64,000 nt of DNA, from contig ONNR01000001.1 of NCBI GenBank assembly GCA_900319235.1, forward strand, positions 232,577 through 296,576. The letters run 5' to 3'. Source of the stretch: an uncultured Prevotellaceae bacterium. GTDB lineage: Bacteria > Bacteroidota > Bacteroidia > Bacteroidales > UBA3663. How positions within the stretch are numbered: the stretch's first letter is position 1; the number at the start of each line of letters is the position of its first letter. Of this stretch, positions 25,481 to 34,373 are shown piece after piece. The notes beneath the pieces are model-generated. The model made no database searches and was not told where the DNA came from. It worked only from the letters and a program-made list of their open reading frames with translations. The translations under genes and the position numbers were made by a program.

Positions 25481-28303
25481 TTAGAAAACTAACTTGGGTT
25501 TTAGCTCGTCTGGATTACCAGTTGTGAACATATCAACGCGAGGTGCTTCGTTTTCGAAAAGGTAGCGAAGGGTCTTGATGTCGAGCTGCAGCGTAGGATT
25601 GAAGTCTGTGCTCATCATATAGTGAAGCACAGAATATCTGAGTTGTCGAGCGGCTAAACGCTGATCGAGGTTTGAATGTAAATTCATCGTCGTCATTATC
25701 AGTCGGCCATTCAGCACGCGTGCTTCGATGAGCATACCGAGTTTACGACTGATGTGCCATGTGTCGATGGGCTGCACGATAGGCTGGTAATCAGCAGGGA
25801 ATGCGGCAAGGTTGATGACCTGGGTATTGTTAACCAATTCCCACCATTGCAGATTCTGCCAATCTTCGGTTGGAAAATGGTTGAAGATTGGATGTTTATA
25901 CTGTATATAACTGCCAGTAGTATGGGGTGGACGCATTTTGAACCAACTTGTATTCCAGAAGACGGGAAGATAACTATGACGCACATCGTTGCCATAACGA
26001 ATCTTGCCTCCACATTCAAGTAACACAGAGCCTCCTCGTTCGAGAATTTCTATTGCCTTCGCATCGAGAGTGTCCGTTTCGTAGATATCTTCTCCTGCTT
26101 TAAGTGTGTCGACTCCATCAATATTTGGATATACCCAAAAATCCCAGTGATTGTGATGAGAGCCGGCACTTAGTGTCAAGGTCAGTTTTTGTGGACAAGT
26201 AATGGCAGAGGCATCAAAGATGATGTCTTTTCCGGTTTCAATACTTCCTACTTTCAGCGTCCTGCCATTAGATTGGCTGATAGAATAACCTAACAAGGGA
26301 TATTGCTGAGTGTTGAAAGTCGCGTTATAAAGCATTGTACCGATGCAAATGGTATCAGTCGTAGAGAATACAAAACGTGGGAAACGCGCTAAGGGAACAA
26401 CGTCGGAACAAAATTCCGTCCAATCAGCTGCCGTGCAATATCCTTTCTCCATCCAATGCACATTAAGTGGTCCTACAAGAGCTGTACCCTGTCCACTATA
26501 ATCATTGAGTCCAAGCAGTAGGAATCCAGCGTAGTCAGGAGTGCGAAGATTGCGTTCGATGTCATATTTGTAGGCAAGAACCTGCAGACGACCGCTTGCC
26601 ATTAGGAATTTTTCAGCTTGTGATGCCATTCCATTATCTCGCAACAAGTCAGCAAAAATCTCGAAGTTCTTTGCCTTGTATGCACCAGTGTATTGATCTG
26701 TTTCTTTCAGATCAGGGAAAGCACACCATTGTCCAGTCTCATGGCTAATGATGGGTTCGGTATTGACAGGCTTTTCTTCGGTAGGTTTGAAGTTGCGTGG
26801 CAGATCCATTCCTGTCGAAAAGTCATCCATAGACTGCGGCATCTGCTTTTTCCATTCGTCCAAACCACGAGCTCCACCTTTGACGTGATATTCTGCATCG
26901 GCTGCCCATGCCCAGCCACCACCTACGGAAGCATCGGCATAGATACGAGAAGGATCATATTTGTGCATTTCCTTGACAAACATATTGCACCACTTCACCC
27001 AGTTGCCAGCCGGTTCATTACCTGCAGCTAACATAATAAATGACGGATGACTGCCATATTGGTCGATGATTGCCTTACATTCCTCCAAAAGATATTTGTC
27101 GATGGGCATACCTTGTCCTAGCTTCACGCCATGATTGGGCCACGAAGGTCCTTCAGGTTGCAGATAGAAACCAATCTTGTCAGCAGCTATAAATGCGGCT
27201 TCGGGTGGACAATAAGAATGGAACCGCATTGCATTGAGACCATATTCCTTACATTTCGCAAAGATGCGTTCCCAGGATTTTACATCGGTGGGCGGATAAC
27301 CCGTTTCAGGAAAACAGCAGTTGCCAACAGTGCCTCGTACCTTCATCACTTTGTCATTGAGCAGGATATTTCGTCCTTCAATGCTTACCTTTCGCATACC
27401 GAAGGTGACAGGAATGGAGTCACCGTGATAGCAGAGCTTGATAGAATAGAGATAAGGATTGTATTCGTCCCATAGTACAGGAGGCAAAGAGGGTTGGTGA
27501 TCGAAAGTACCTTTACATTCATATGCATGTTTGCCATCTACAACAACGCAATATACAGTGTCGTTTATGAAGACTTCAGCCGAACCTGTTTCGATGTCAG
27601 GAGATACACGGAAACGCCAGAGTCGAGGACTAGTACGTAATTCAATTTTACCCACGATACCATTCCAGTCTCCTTGTGTCTGGTCTGTCACGCTATGGGA
27701 GTCTTGTCCAACACAGACATTTTCGATACCATTGTAGATGCGTATTTCTATAGTGTTTTGTTTGCCAAATTTGATATATTCGGTGACATCGAATTGATGA
27801 GGAACAGAAAGTGACATCTCGTGACCTACAGATTTTCCATTCACATATACGAATGTTTCGATATGCGGGCGTTCAAGATATAAGGTTACAGATTTTCCTT
27901 TCCATTCATTCGGTACAAAGATGGAACGACGATACCATGCATTGCCTACATAGTGCTTATCGGGAGTCAGAAAGAATGGGAACTTCATTTGTCCGGGTTG
28001 GCGATATGGCGCCATTTTCGGGTTGAAGAAATATGAAGAGTCGTAAAGGCTCGATACCCATTGCGTCTCAAGTGTTACGTCATCTCCCTTGCCATTGGTC
28101 AGCATTGATCCGGGCAGTTCGATTGTTTCGCGGTATTGCTTCGGACGGATACCGTTCGCTGATCGATCAATAGCAAACTGCCATGTGCCACTCAGGTCGA
28201 TGGCCTCTTGTGCATCAACTGCAGAGAAAATAGAAAAGAAGGTCATTAATGAAAAAACTCTTAAGACGACTGAGAGCTTGAGACAACTTGATTTCATTTC
28301 CAT
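25481..28303 (-). CDS. Secreted GH2-family glycosidase
   Basis: A 940-residue protein with signal peptide (cleavage near VDAQE, about residue 31). The N-terminal jelly-roll domain shows WYRRSIFVPNEWKGKSVTLYLERP and FVYVNGKSVG, typical of GH2. The TIM barrel carries the acid/base Glu in AAGNEPAGNW and the probable nucleophile Glu in ISHETGQWCAFPD. The C-terminal 300 residues are an additional domain. Family members are beta-galactosidases, glucuronidases or arabinosidases; the substrate here is not readable. A second in-frame ATG two codons later is equally possible as start. It leads a two-gene operon with GH43 and has a good promoter. Confidence 0.87.
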   Translation of the reverse strand: MEMKSSCLKLSVVLRVFSLMTFFSIFSAVDAQEAIDLSGTWQFAIDRSANGIRPKQYRETIELPGSMLTNGKGDDVTLETQWVSSLYDSSYFFNPKMAPYRQPGQMKFPFFLTPDKHYVGNAWYRRSIFVPNEWKGKSVTLYLERPHIETFVYVNGKSVGHEMSLSVPHQFDVTEYIKFGKQNTIEIRIYNGIENVCVGQDSHSVTDQTQGDWNGIVGKIELRTSPRLWRFRVSPDIETGSAEVFINDTVYCVVVDGKHAYECKGTFDHQPSLPPVLWDEYNPYLYSIKLCYHGDSIPVTFGMRKVSIEGRNILLNDKVMKVRGTVGNCCFPETGYPPTDVKSWERIFAKCKEYGLNAMRFHSYCPPEAAFIAADKIGFYLQPEGPSWPNHGVKLGQGMPIDKYLLEECKAIIDQYGSHPSFIMLAAGNEPAGNWVKWCNMFVKEMHKYDPSRIYADASVGGGWAWAADAEYHVKGGARGLDEWKKQMPQSMDDFSTGMDLPRNFKPTEEKPVNTEPIISHETGQWCAFPDLKETDQYTGAYKAKNFEIFADLLRDNGMASQAEKFLMASGRLQVLAYKYDIERNLRTPDYAGFLLLGLNDYSGQGTALVGPLNVHWMEKGYCTAADWTEFCSDVVPLARFPRFVFSTTDTICIGTMLYNATFNTQQYPLLGYSISQSNGRTLKVGSIETGKDIIFDASAITCPQKLTLTLSAGSHHNHWDFWVYPNIDGVDTLKAGEDIYETDTLDAKAIEILERGGSVLLECGGKIRYGNDVRHSYLPVFWNTSWFKMRPPHTTGSYIQYKHPIFNHFPTEDWQNLQWWELVNNTQVINLAAFPADYQPIVQPIDTWHISRKLGMLIEARVLNGRLIMTTMNLHSNLDQRLAARQLRYSVLHYMMSTDFNPTLQLDIKTLRYLFENEAPRVDMFTTGNPDELKPKLVF

Positions 28304-28343
28304 AGTATAAAAAATGAAAGTTATTTTGTTTGTTATTTTGGTG

Positions 28344-28374
28344 CAAAGATAAGTAAAATAATCTAAAATTCAAA
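28344..28374 (-). promoter_or_regulatory. Promoter of the GH2-GH43 operon
   Basis: On the minus strand TTTG (28374-28371) and TATCTTTG (28351-28344) are 19 bp apart, 41 bp from the start codon. Confidence 0.7.
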
Positions 28375-28483
28375 AAATTTGAGGTCAAATTTAAACGAAT
28401 GGTAAAGATTCGATGTCTTAGCTATGGATTATGAAGAATAATTCCCTCATTATATATTATAAATTATTTTATTGTTGATAGAA

Positions 28484-28921
28484 ATGAGCTTCTTTGTAAA
28501 TCGATTCCTTAAAGGTAAGTGGTTCGCTAAGTCGAACAGCATACTGTCCAACAAGAACAAGGTGTTGTTGGTCATTGCCACCCTACGCAATTATATGAAG
28601 GCTGGTGGGCTCAAGAAGGTTCGCAAGGATTTGGTGTTGTTGACGGATTATGTAAGTGACATTATACATGGTCGCTATCATGAATACAATAAGTCATCTA
28701 TCATTCTTGCTTTGGCAGGATTGATTTATGTTGTGTCTCCCCTTGACGTAATACCTGATTTTCTGCCTTTAGGTTTTCTTGATGACATCACGATAATTAC
28801 ATGGGCAATAGCCAAGATTGCTGGTGAACTTACTAAGTATAGTCAGTGGAAAAGCACACTCATTACGCATCCTTCCAAATCGGATGACATTGAAGAGGTC
28901 CCTTATGAGATAATTGATTAA
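28484..28921 (+). CDS. DUF1232 (YkvA-type) membrane protein
   Basis: The 145-residue protein starts at the ATG giving MSFFVNRFLKGKW; an upstream TTG in frame would add four residues and is less likely. The conserved core LAGLIYVVSPLDVIPDFLPLGFLDD near residues 80-105 identifies the DUF1232 family. It is a small, probably membrane-associated protein whose function is unknown. It is a single gene, divergent from GH2, with a terminator just after it. Confidence 0.85.
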   Translation: MSFFVNRFLKGKWFAKSNSILSNKNKVLLVIATLRNYMKAGGLKKVRKDLVLLTDYVSDIIHGRYHEYNKSSIILALAGLIYVVSPLDVIPDFLPLGFLDDITIITWAIAKIAGELTKYSQWKSTLITHPSKSDDIEEVPYEIID

Positions 28922-28927
28922 AAATAG

Positions 28928-28962
28928 AACGCATAAGACATTTAAGTCCTATGCGTTTTATT
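28928..28962. terminator. Bidirectional terminator
   Basis: AACGCATAAGAC and GTCCTATGCGTT form a stem with one mismatch and a six-base loop, with flanking A and T-rich runs. Its right side touches the stop of the minus gene. Confidence 0.7.
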
Positions 28963-29539
28963 TATCGTTTCTCTTATTTGTTAAAGCCAAGGAATCATCT
29001 TTTGAAAAGAGAGCACTTCCACTGATAGGGAAGAATTTGTCCATAATGTCTTTGCACGATTCTGCAAGGTCGCGAGATTTACGCAATGTGCGACCTTCCT
29101 TGGTCAGGTATTGTGAGAGAAATGCATTGACATCAAGACCTGATGTTACAAATCCGTTTCCTGTGTTTAGAATCATAAGATCGGGATTCTTCTTCGAACG
29201 CCATGCAACGATACCTTTTGCAAATTCACCATTGGAAAGACCTGGAATATTCACTATTGTTGGATACTTTGATACAGTTGCTATCCCTTTGGCATTTGGA
29301 TCCTTTACCCATTGATGCAACATTTCGCTGTCGGGTTTGATGGCTTCAATAGTATTGATGTTTGCAATCTTCGGCCTCTCATATTTGAAGCCAAATGTGT
29401 TGTCAAGCTCGTTCAGAAAGTCTGTAGATATGTGTATGCTGTCGCTCTCATTTTGTGCCATAAGAGAGAGGCAAGAAGACAAGATGACGGCAGTAATTAT
29501 AATCTGACGTATTGATATGTTGACTATGTCCTTTTTCAT
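28958..29539 (-). CDS. Exported hypothetical protein
   Basis: The 193-residue protein has a signal-like N-terminus (MKKDIVNISIRQIIITAVILSSCLSLMAQ), which could be cut at AQ or treated as a lipoprotein at the Cys of SSCLS. The mature part is soluble-looking. Short matches such as KGIVAWRSKKNPDLMILNTGNGFV suggest a conserved Bacteroidales family, but I cannot name it with confidence. It is a single gene facing DUF1232. A TACCTTTG element (minus strand, about 29544-29551) precedes it. Confidence 0.75.
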   Translation of the reverse strand: MKKDIVNISIRQIIITAVILSSCLSLMAQNESDSIHISTDFLNELDNTFGFKYERPKIANINTIEAIKPDSEMLHQWVKDPNAKGIATVSKYPTIVNIPGLSNGEFAKGIVAWRSKKNPDLMILNTGNGFVTSGLDVNAFLSQYLTKEGRTLRKSRDLAESCKDIMDKFFPISGSALFSKDDSLALTNKRNDK

Positions 29540-29688
29540 GTTGCAAAGGTAGCTAACAATTCGTTTTGATGTTTATTTCGTTAACGAAAAATGTGAATTG
29601 TTAGTGTCAAACTGTTAAAGACTTCCTAATTGCAACATTTTTTTCGAGACTTTAACATCTCAAATGACCAACTTATTGAAATAATTAT

Positions 29689-29696
29689 TATCTTTG
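29689..29696 (+). promoter_or_regulatory. -7 element of the purine permease gene
   Basis: TATCTTTG, 29 bp before the start. No good TTTG at -33. Confidence 0.5.
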
Positions 29697-29724
29697 CAAC
29701 ACAATTAAACTTTAATTTGATACT

Positions 29725-31020
29725 ATGCTAAAGAAGATTTTTGGATTTGATCCTGCAACGATGACCGTGAAGAAAGAAGTGATGGGAGGTGTCACCACAT
29801 TTCTTACCATGGCATATATTCTTGCAGTTAATCCTGTCATCCTTCATGATGCAGGTATGGACCAGGGCGCAGTGTTTACGGCTACTGTCATTTCTGCTGC
29901 CTTAGCAACTCTTGTGATGGCCTTCTATGCCAAATTACCTTTCGTCTTGGCTCCAGGCATGGGATTGAATGCTTTCTTTGCCTACACGATTGTGCTGACG
30001 ATGTATTATAGTTGGCAATTCGCTCTGACTGCTGTTTTCATCGAAGGAATAATCTTTATTTTACTAACGGTTTCAGGCCTAAGACAGAAAATTGTTGATT
30101 GCATGCCTCTTGTGCTACGAAGAGCTATTTCACCTGGCATCGGCTTTTTCATTGCTTTCATTGGTTTGAAAAGTGCAGGTATTGTCACACCTAATGATGC
30201 CACGCTTGTTAGCTTGGGCGATCTTCATGATCCAGCCGTACTTCTTGCTTGCTTCGGTATTCTTTTGTCTTCTGTACTTATGGTCAAGAAAGTTCCTGGA
30301 GCCTTGCTTATCGGTATACTTGCGACCACAATCATTGGTATTCCTATTGGTGTTACGCGCTTCTCTGCCATCTTCGATACGCCACCAAGTCTTTCTCCCA
30401 TATTGTTTAAGTTTGAATGGGAGCATATTTTTAGTATTGATATGGCTGTATGTGTTCTGACATTCCTTTTCATCGATATGTTTGATACTATTGGCACGCT
30501 TATCGGAGTCAGCAATCGTGCGGGAATGGTGGATGAAAAAGGTAATATCCCGCGAATTAGACAAGCTTTAATGGCTGATGCTATTGGAACCACGGTCGGT
30601 GCTGTATTGGGTACTTCTACGGTAACTACTTTCGTCGAGAGTTCTTCTGGTGTCAATGTGGGCGGACGATGTGGTTTGACATCTTTCACTGCAGCAATAT
30701 GTTTTCTGTTTGCTCTGTTCTTTGCTCCGTTTTTTATGTCTATTCCACCAGAAGCGACTTCTCCGGCTTTGATACTTGTCGGTGTCTCGATGATGCTCGA
30801 TGTCAAGAAACTTCATATCGAACAGTACATCGATGCTATTCCCAGTTTCATCTGTATCATTTTGATGCCAATGACTTATAGCATATCGGACGGCATTTTA
30901 TTGGGTTTGATATCTTATGTCCTCATCCGAGTCTTTGCCGGTCGTTGGCGGGAGTTGAATATTGGAATGTGCATTCTTGCTATATTGTTCATTCTTAAAT
31001 ATACCTTCCTGAATGTATAA
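29725..31020 (+). CDS. NCS2-family purine permease, AzgA type
   Basis: A 431-residue inner-membrane transporter with about 12-14 hydrophobic segments. The start MLKKIFGFDPATMTVKKEVMGGVTTFLTMAYILAVNP and the motif APGMGLNAFFAYTIV are typical of AzgA/GhxP-type hypoxanthine, guanine or adenine proton symporters. GTSTVTTFVESSSGVNVGGRCGLTS near 290 is the conserved substrate region. It is a single gene with its own promoter and terminator. No purine riboswitch is visible in the short leader. Confidence 0.92.
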   Translation: MLKKIFGFDPATMTVKKEVMGGVTTFLTMAYILAVNPVILHDAGMDQGAVFTATVISAALATLVMAFYAKLPFVLAPGMGLNAFFAYTIVLTMYYSWQFALTAVFIEGIIFILLTVSGLRQKIVDCMPLVLRRAISPGIGFFIAFIGLKSAGIVTPNDATLVSLGDLHDPAVLLACFGILLSSVLMVKKVPGALLIGILATTIIGIPIGVTRFSAIFDTPPSLSPILFKFEWEHIFSIDMAVCVLTFLFIDMFDTIGTLIGVSNRAGMVDEKGNIPRIRQALMADAIGTTVGAVLGTSTVTTFVESSSGVNVGGRCGLTSFTAAICFLFALFFAPFFMSIPPEATSPALILVGVSMMLDVKKLHIEQYIDAIPSFICIILMPMTYSISDGILLGLISYVLIRVFAGRWRELNIGMCILAILFILKYTFLNV

Positions 31021-31021
31021 C

Positions 31022-31060
31022 AAAAATCCCTTGGTGTTTATGACATCAAGGGATTTTTTA
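31022..31060. terminator. Bidirectional terminator after the permease
   Basis: AAATCCCTTG and CAAGGGATTT form a perfect 10-bp stem, with T runs in both directions serving the convergent genes. Confidence 0.8.
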
Positions 31061-31073
31061 TTAAGGAAAATGA

Positions 31074-31379
31074 TTAGCATTCGTAATCAAGGCAAGTGCG
31101 AACGCATGCAAATGGCTTGATCTTGGTGTTGGCTACTTCCACGTGGTCGGGATGAATTGCATAACCTTTCAAAGCTTCTGGCGATTCGAGCGTGCTGTCG
31201 AGCATCATATCGGCATTGCTTGAATCAAGACGTCCATCGATGATCAGTTTGCATTCCAACAGCCCCGGCACTTTGCCGACAAGTGCTTCAAGTCCTTCCT
31301 TTGCGGCTTTCTTAACAGCCGTTTTCTCGGCTTCTGTCAACTCATCCTTGAGTTTCCAAAGGATAATATGCTTTACCAT
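31074..31379 (-). CDS. Dabb-family stress-responsive A/B barrel protein
   Basis: The 101-residue protein MVKHIILWKLKDELTEAEK... fits the small dimeric alpha/beta-barrel Dabb family (PF07876). The upstream in-frame ATG at 31391 would add MIRP before the usual MVKH start and is rejected. The N-terminal VKHIILWKLK strand and HPDHVEVANTKIKPF near residue 78 are the family's conserved segments. The role in bacteria is not established. It lies 23 bp after the holin-X-like gene on the same strand. Confidence 0.85.
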   Translation of the reverse strand: MVKHIILWKLKDELTEAEKTAVKKAAKEGLEALVGKVPGLLECKLIIDGRLDSSNADMMLDSTLESPEALKGYAIHPDHVEVANTKIKPFACVRTCLDYEC

Positions 31380-31402
31380 AGGTCTTATCAATTTACAATT
31401 AA

Positions 31403-32044
31403 TTATTTCTTGGGTTTCACTTTCTTGGTTTTAGCGGCATTTTTTCCGCGTAACATATTGATGAATCCCAAAGAGAACATGATGCCTTTATATAGCAGCA
31501 TACCACGATCGACATAAAAACCAAGCTTTTCACCGATTGTCTGATCTTTCTTAGGCTCTCTGGCAATGAGTTTGTCATAACTCATCTTCATGTCCTTCTC
31601 CATAAGATGAATCGAATGTCGAAGCTCATTTTTGTCATCAGGCAATTGTGCCAATGCTGATACTTGATCAGGGTCAGCTTCAGGATCGTCAGTTGGCTTC
31701 AAGAAGCCTTCGATGGCGCGTGTGACGGGCTGAACGATCAATGACTCTTTGCGGAACCAAATAAAAGCAAAGACAGCGACGCAAATGATGGTAGCTACAG
31801 CATATGCCAAAGTGATGCTGCCAAAGAATGACGCCATCAAATGAATAAGGGTCATCAGCAGCAACATGAAAACAAGAAGACCTACACCGATAAGAATCAG
31901 TGTCAGCAGAAGCCAGGAGATTAGCTTTGTAGCCTTTTCGGAAGCATCTAGGGTGAGATACTTCTTCTCAAGCAACACATAACTCTTTACTTGATCAACG
32001 AGTTGTGCTGCTGCATTGACTTTCTTGGTGGTTGAGTCTGTCAT
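31403..32044 (-). CDS. Holin-X-like (DUF1469) inner-membrane protein
   Basis: The 213-residue protein has two hydrophobic helices at about 44-70 and 76-95 (WLLLTLILIGVGLLVFMLLL; ITLAYAVATIICVAVFAFIW), an N-terminal amphipathic region and a long charged C-terminus. This matches the putative phage holin/actinobacterial holin-X superfamily, which in Bacteroidetes is a chromosomal envelope-stress type gene rather than a phage gene. Its start overlaps the YtxH gene stop by four bases, so they are co-translated. Confidence 0.8.
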   Translation of the reverse strand: MTDSTTKKVNAAAQLVDQVKSYVLLEKKYLTLDASEKATKLISWLLLTLILIGVGLLVFMLLLMTLIHLMASFFGSITLAYAVATIICVAVFAFIWFRKESLIVQPVTRAIEGFLKPTDDPEADPDQVSALAQLPDDKNELRHSIHLMEKDMKMSYDKLIAREPKKDQTIGEKLGFYVDRGMLLYKGIMFSLGFINMLRGKNAAKTKKVKPKK

Positions 32045-32277
32045 TCGTCAGTTTCTTCTACTGCGGCTTCCTCAGTGTCTTTTTTGCGGAAACGTGATTC
32101 AATGGAATCAATGAGTTTGTTGAAGTCTTCCTTGCTTAGCTTGATGCCTTTTTCACGAAGCACTTCTGAAATTTTTTCACGGGTTTCTTCTCCCTTGGCA
32201 GGAGCAAGAAGTAAAGCGATGATTGCGCCCATTGCGGCGCCGCCCAACAATGCGAGAACTGAATTAACTCTACTCAT
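32041..32277 (-). CDS. YtxH-domain small membrane protein
   Basis: The 78-residue protein has one membrane helix (LALLGGAAMGAIIALLLAPAKGEETREKI), which is the YtxH signature including the APxKG...R boundary. The C-terminus is highly charged. It pairs with the holin-X-like gene in an order common in Bacteroidetes. Function is unknown; YtxH proteins are often stress-induced. Confidence 0.88.
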   Translation of the reverse strand: MSRVNSVLALLGGAAMGAIIALLLAPAKGEETREKISEVLREKGIKLSKEDFNKLIDSIESRFRKKDTEEAAVEETDE

Positions 32278-32308
32278 AATAATAAAGATTTAAGTGGTTT
32301 AACTTGCT

Positions 32309-32340
32309 GCAAAAATAGGAAGAAAATTAGATATATGCAA
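32309..32340 (-). promoter_or_regulatory. Promoter of the YtxH/holin-X genes
   Basis: On the minus strand TTTG (32340-32337) and TATTTTTG (32316-32309) are 20 bp apart, about 32 bp from the start codon. Confidence 0.65.
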
Positions 32341-32366
32341 ATTTTTTAGAATAAATTTGTTTATTT

Positions 32367-34373
32367 TTATTGTTTTTCCTGAATTGGTTGGTCAATTTCT
32401 TCCTTTGGCATTCCTGGAATAACCAGCATCTGACCGTTTCTTGTGACATGTTCGATGAGTTTTCGATAGAATCGAGTCTTCGACAAAGTTGACGTATCAC
32501 CCAAAATGATAAGCTTCATCCTTGCTCTTGTGATGGCAACATTCATTCGACGAAGGTCATTAAGGAAACCTATACGTCCTTCATCATTACCTCTGACCAT
32601 CGAGATAAGTATCACGTCACGTTCCTGGCCCTGGAAACCATCTACCGTATTCACGGTTATATAAGGAAGGAATTGCTTCAATTCTTTTTCGTGTTTGATA
32701 AGACGGCGTAGCAATTGAACCTGACTCTTATATGGAGAAATAATGCCGAAATCTACTCGTTCATCCAATAATCGCTTTTTACCAATTTCGTTGATGTATA
32801 GTTTCAATGTCTCAACAAGAAGTATACCTTCGTTGGTGTTCAGACGTGATTGGCTCAAAGAGTTCTGTTCTTCTTCATATCCAAGATTGGCTGTATCAAT
32901 CCAGATGAGTGGCGGGTCAATAGGAACAATTGTTCTTTCTGCACATTCGGGGTCGGCAGTGAGTCGCCCGTGGTAGAACCAATCGGACGAAAACTGCATA
33001 ATGTCGCGATGCATACGATACTGAACGGTGAGAAGTTCGACGCACGAAGGTTTGCTTTGAGCAACCACCTCCATCAGGGTGCGTGACAAACCGGCTCTTT
33101 CAGCATCCTTGCACTTGATGGTTGGAGGCAGTTGTTTGTGATCACCCGCAAAGATCACTCTGTCGGCATGACGTATGGCTGCCCAACAAGCTCCTTCAAA
33201 TGCTTGTGCGGCTTCATCGATAAAGAGTGTCGGGAAATGTTTCCTCTCAAGTACACGTGATGCAGTACCTATCAATGTGCAAGCTATCACTCTGCAAGAG
33301 GCAAAGATTTCTTCGTTGATGCGAATCTCTAATTCGACGGCACGATTGCGTAACTTGGATAGATGATTGCCCAACGATGATCGCTCACTTCCTGAAATAC
33401 GATTGCTAGATAAACGGGCAACTGCCTCTCGAATAGCTTTTCGAATTGCCCATAGTTCTGTATAGTCAGGATGTGCTTCGTATTGGCGTTCATAGGTTGC
33501 AGCCAACAGATTGTCGGATACGCGCATTGGATTTCCGACACGCAAAACACTAATGCCGCGTGCCAGTAGTTGTTCACTTATCCAATCTACTGCTGCATTA
33601 CTTTGAGCACAGACCAAAACTTGTGCTTCACGGCGTAAAGTTTCACCAATCGCTTCTACAAGGGTCGTTGTCTTGCCTGTACCTGGAGGACCATGAACGA
33701 TTGCAACTTCCCTAGCACATAAAACCTTTTGAACTGCCTTTTGCTGCGAACTATTGAGCCATGGAAATGATACAGGTTGTTCAACACGAAAACTTGGTTG
33801 CTCATTGCCGATCAGAACGGATCGAAGATGAAGAAGTTTCTTGTCTTCAGTGGTCTGCATCTCATGAATAGCCTCACGCATGACACGATAGGTGGTGGCA
33901 TCGAATGATAATTGCACACCGAGCATACCTTCAATAGCGTATTCGCGTAAAACCTGTGCGACTTGTGGCCCAGGTATCGTCACATGGAGTCGCTGGCCAT
34001 CATAGCGAGAAATCTGGCAATTGTAAGGGAAAAAGATTGATTTTTCTTTATCTTCTTTGGTTGCAATACGAAAGAAGGCTACAGGACGTCCTGGTTCAAA
34101 TTCGAATTCAATATCTTTGTTTGCAAGTTCTCCTGTTTCCTGATTCTTAACTTCACGCGAGAGGATTTCATCTGGACATGTCAGTTCAATACAGAACTGA
34201 TCTAGGGCATTGTAGAATGTTCGATTTAGCATAACAGGATACCAGCATTTGCCCTGCCTGATGCGACGTTGGATGCCGACTTGCTGGCATAGCTGTTGGT
34301 ATTCCTCTTTTTCGTACTCGTATTCCATGGCCAACAGACGTTCCTGTTCGGCCAGATGTTTGGTATAATTCAC
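32367..34373 (-). CDS. UPF1/IGHMBP2-like superfamily 1 DNA/RNA helicase
   Basis: A 668-residue SF1B-type helicase. Walker A is VHGPPGTGKTTTLVEAI near residue 230, motif II is FIDEAAQAFEGACW (DEAA), then VQYRMHRDIMQFSSDWFY and the C-terminal TVNTVDGFQGQERDVILISMVR and NVAITRARMKLIILGD. The N-terminal 180 residues form the beta-barrel region before the helicase core. The start is GTG immediately after the porin's TAA with no gap; a later ATG at residue 16 is possible. Its position at the end of the lpx cluster says nothing clear about its substrate. Confidence 0.92.
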   Translation of the reverse strand: MNYTKHLAEQERLLAMEYEYEKEEYQQLCQQVGIQRRIRQGKCWYPVMLNRTFYNALDQFCIELTCPDEILSREVKNQETGELANKDIEFEFEPGRPVAFFRIATKEDKEKSIFFPYNCQISRYDGQRLHVTIPGPQVAQVLREYAIEGMLGVQLSFDATTYRVMREAIHEMQTTEDKKLLHLRSVLIGNEQPSFRVEQPVSFPWLNSSQQKAVQKVLCAREVAIVHGPPGTGKTTTLVEAIGETLRREAQVLVCAQSNAAVDWISEQLLARGISVLRVGNPMRVSDNLLAATYERQYEAHPDYTELWAIRKAIREAVARLSSNRISGSERSSLGNHLSKLRNRAVELEIRINEEIFASCRVIACTLIGTASRVLERKHFPTLFIDEAAQAFEGACWAAIRHADRVIFAGDHKQLPPTIKCKDAERAGLSRTLMEVVAQSKPSCVELLTVQYRMHRDIMQFSSDWFYHGRLTADPECAERTIVPIDPPLIWIDTANLGYEEEQNSLSQSRLNTNEGILLVETLKLYINEIGKKRLLDERVDFGIISPYKSQVQLLRRLIKHEKELKQFLPYITVNTVDGFQGQERDVILISMVRGNDEGRIGFLNDLRRMNVAITRARMKLIILGDTSTLSKTRFYRKLIEHVTRNGQMLVIPGMPKEEIDQPIQEKQ

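Noticed and set aside
31403..32277. Prophage holin
   Set aside because: The holin-X-like and YtxH pair is a normal chromosomal gene pair; no other phage gene is present.
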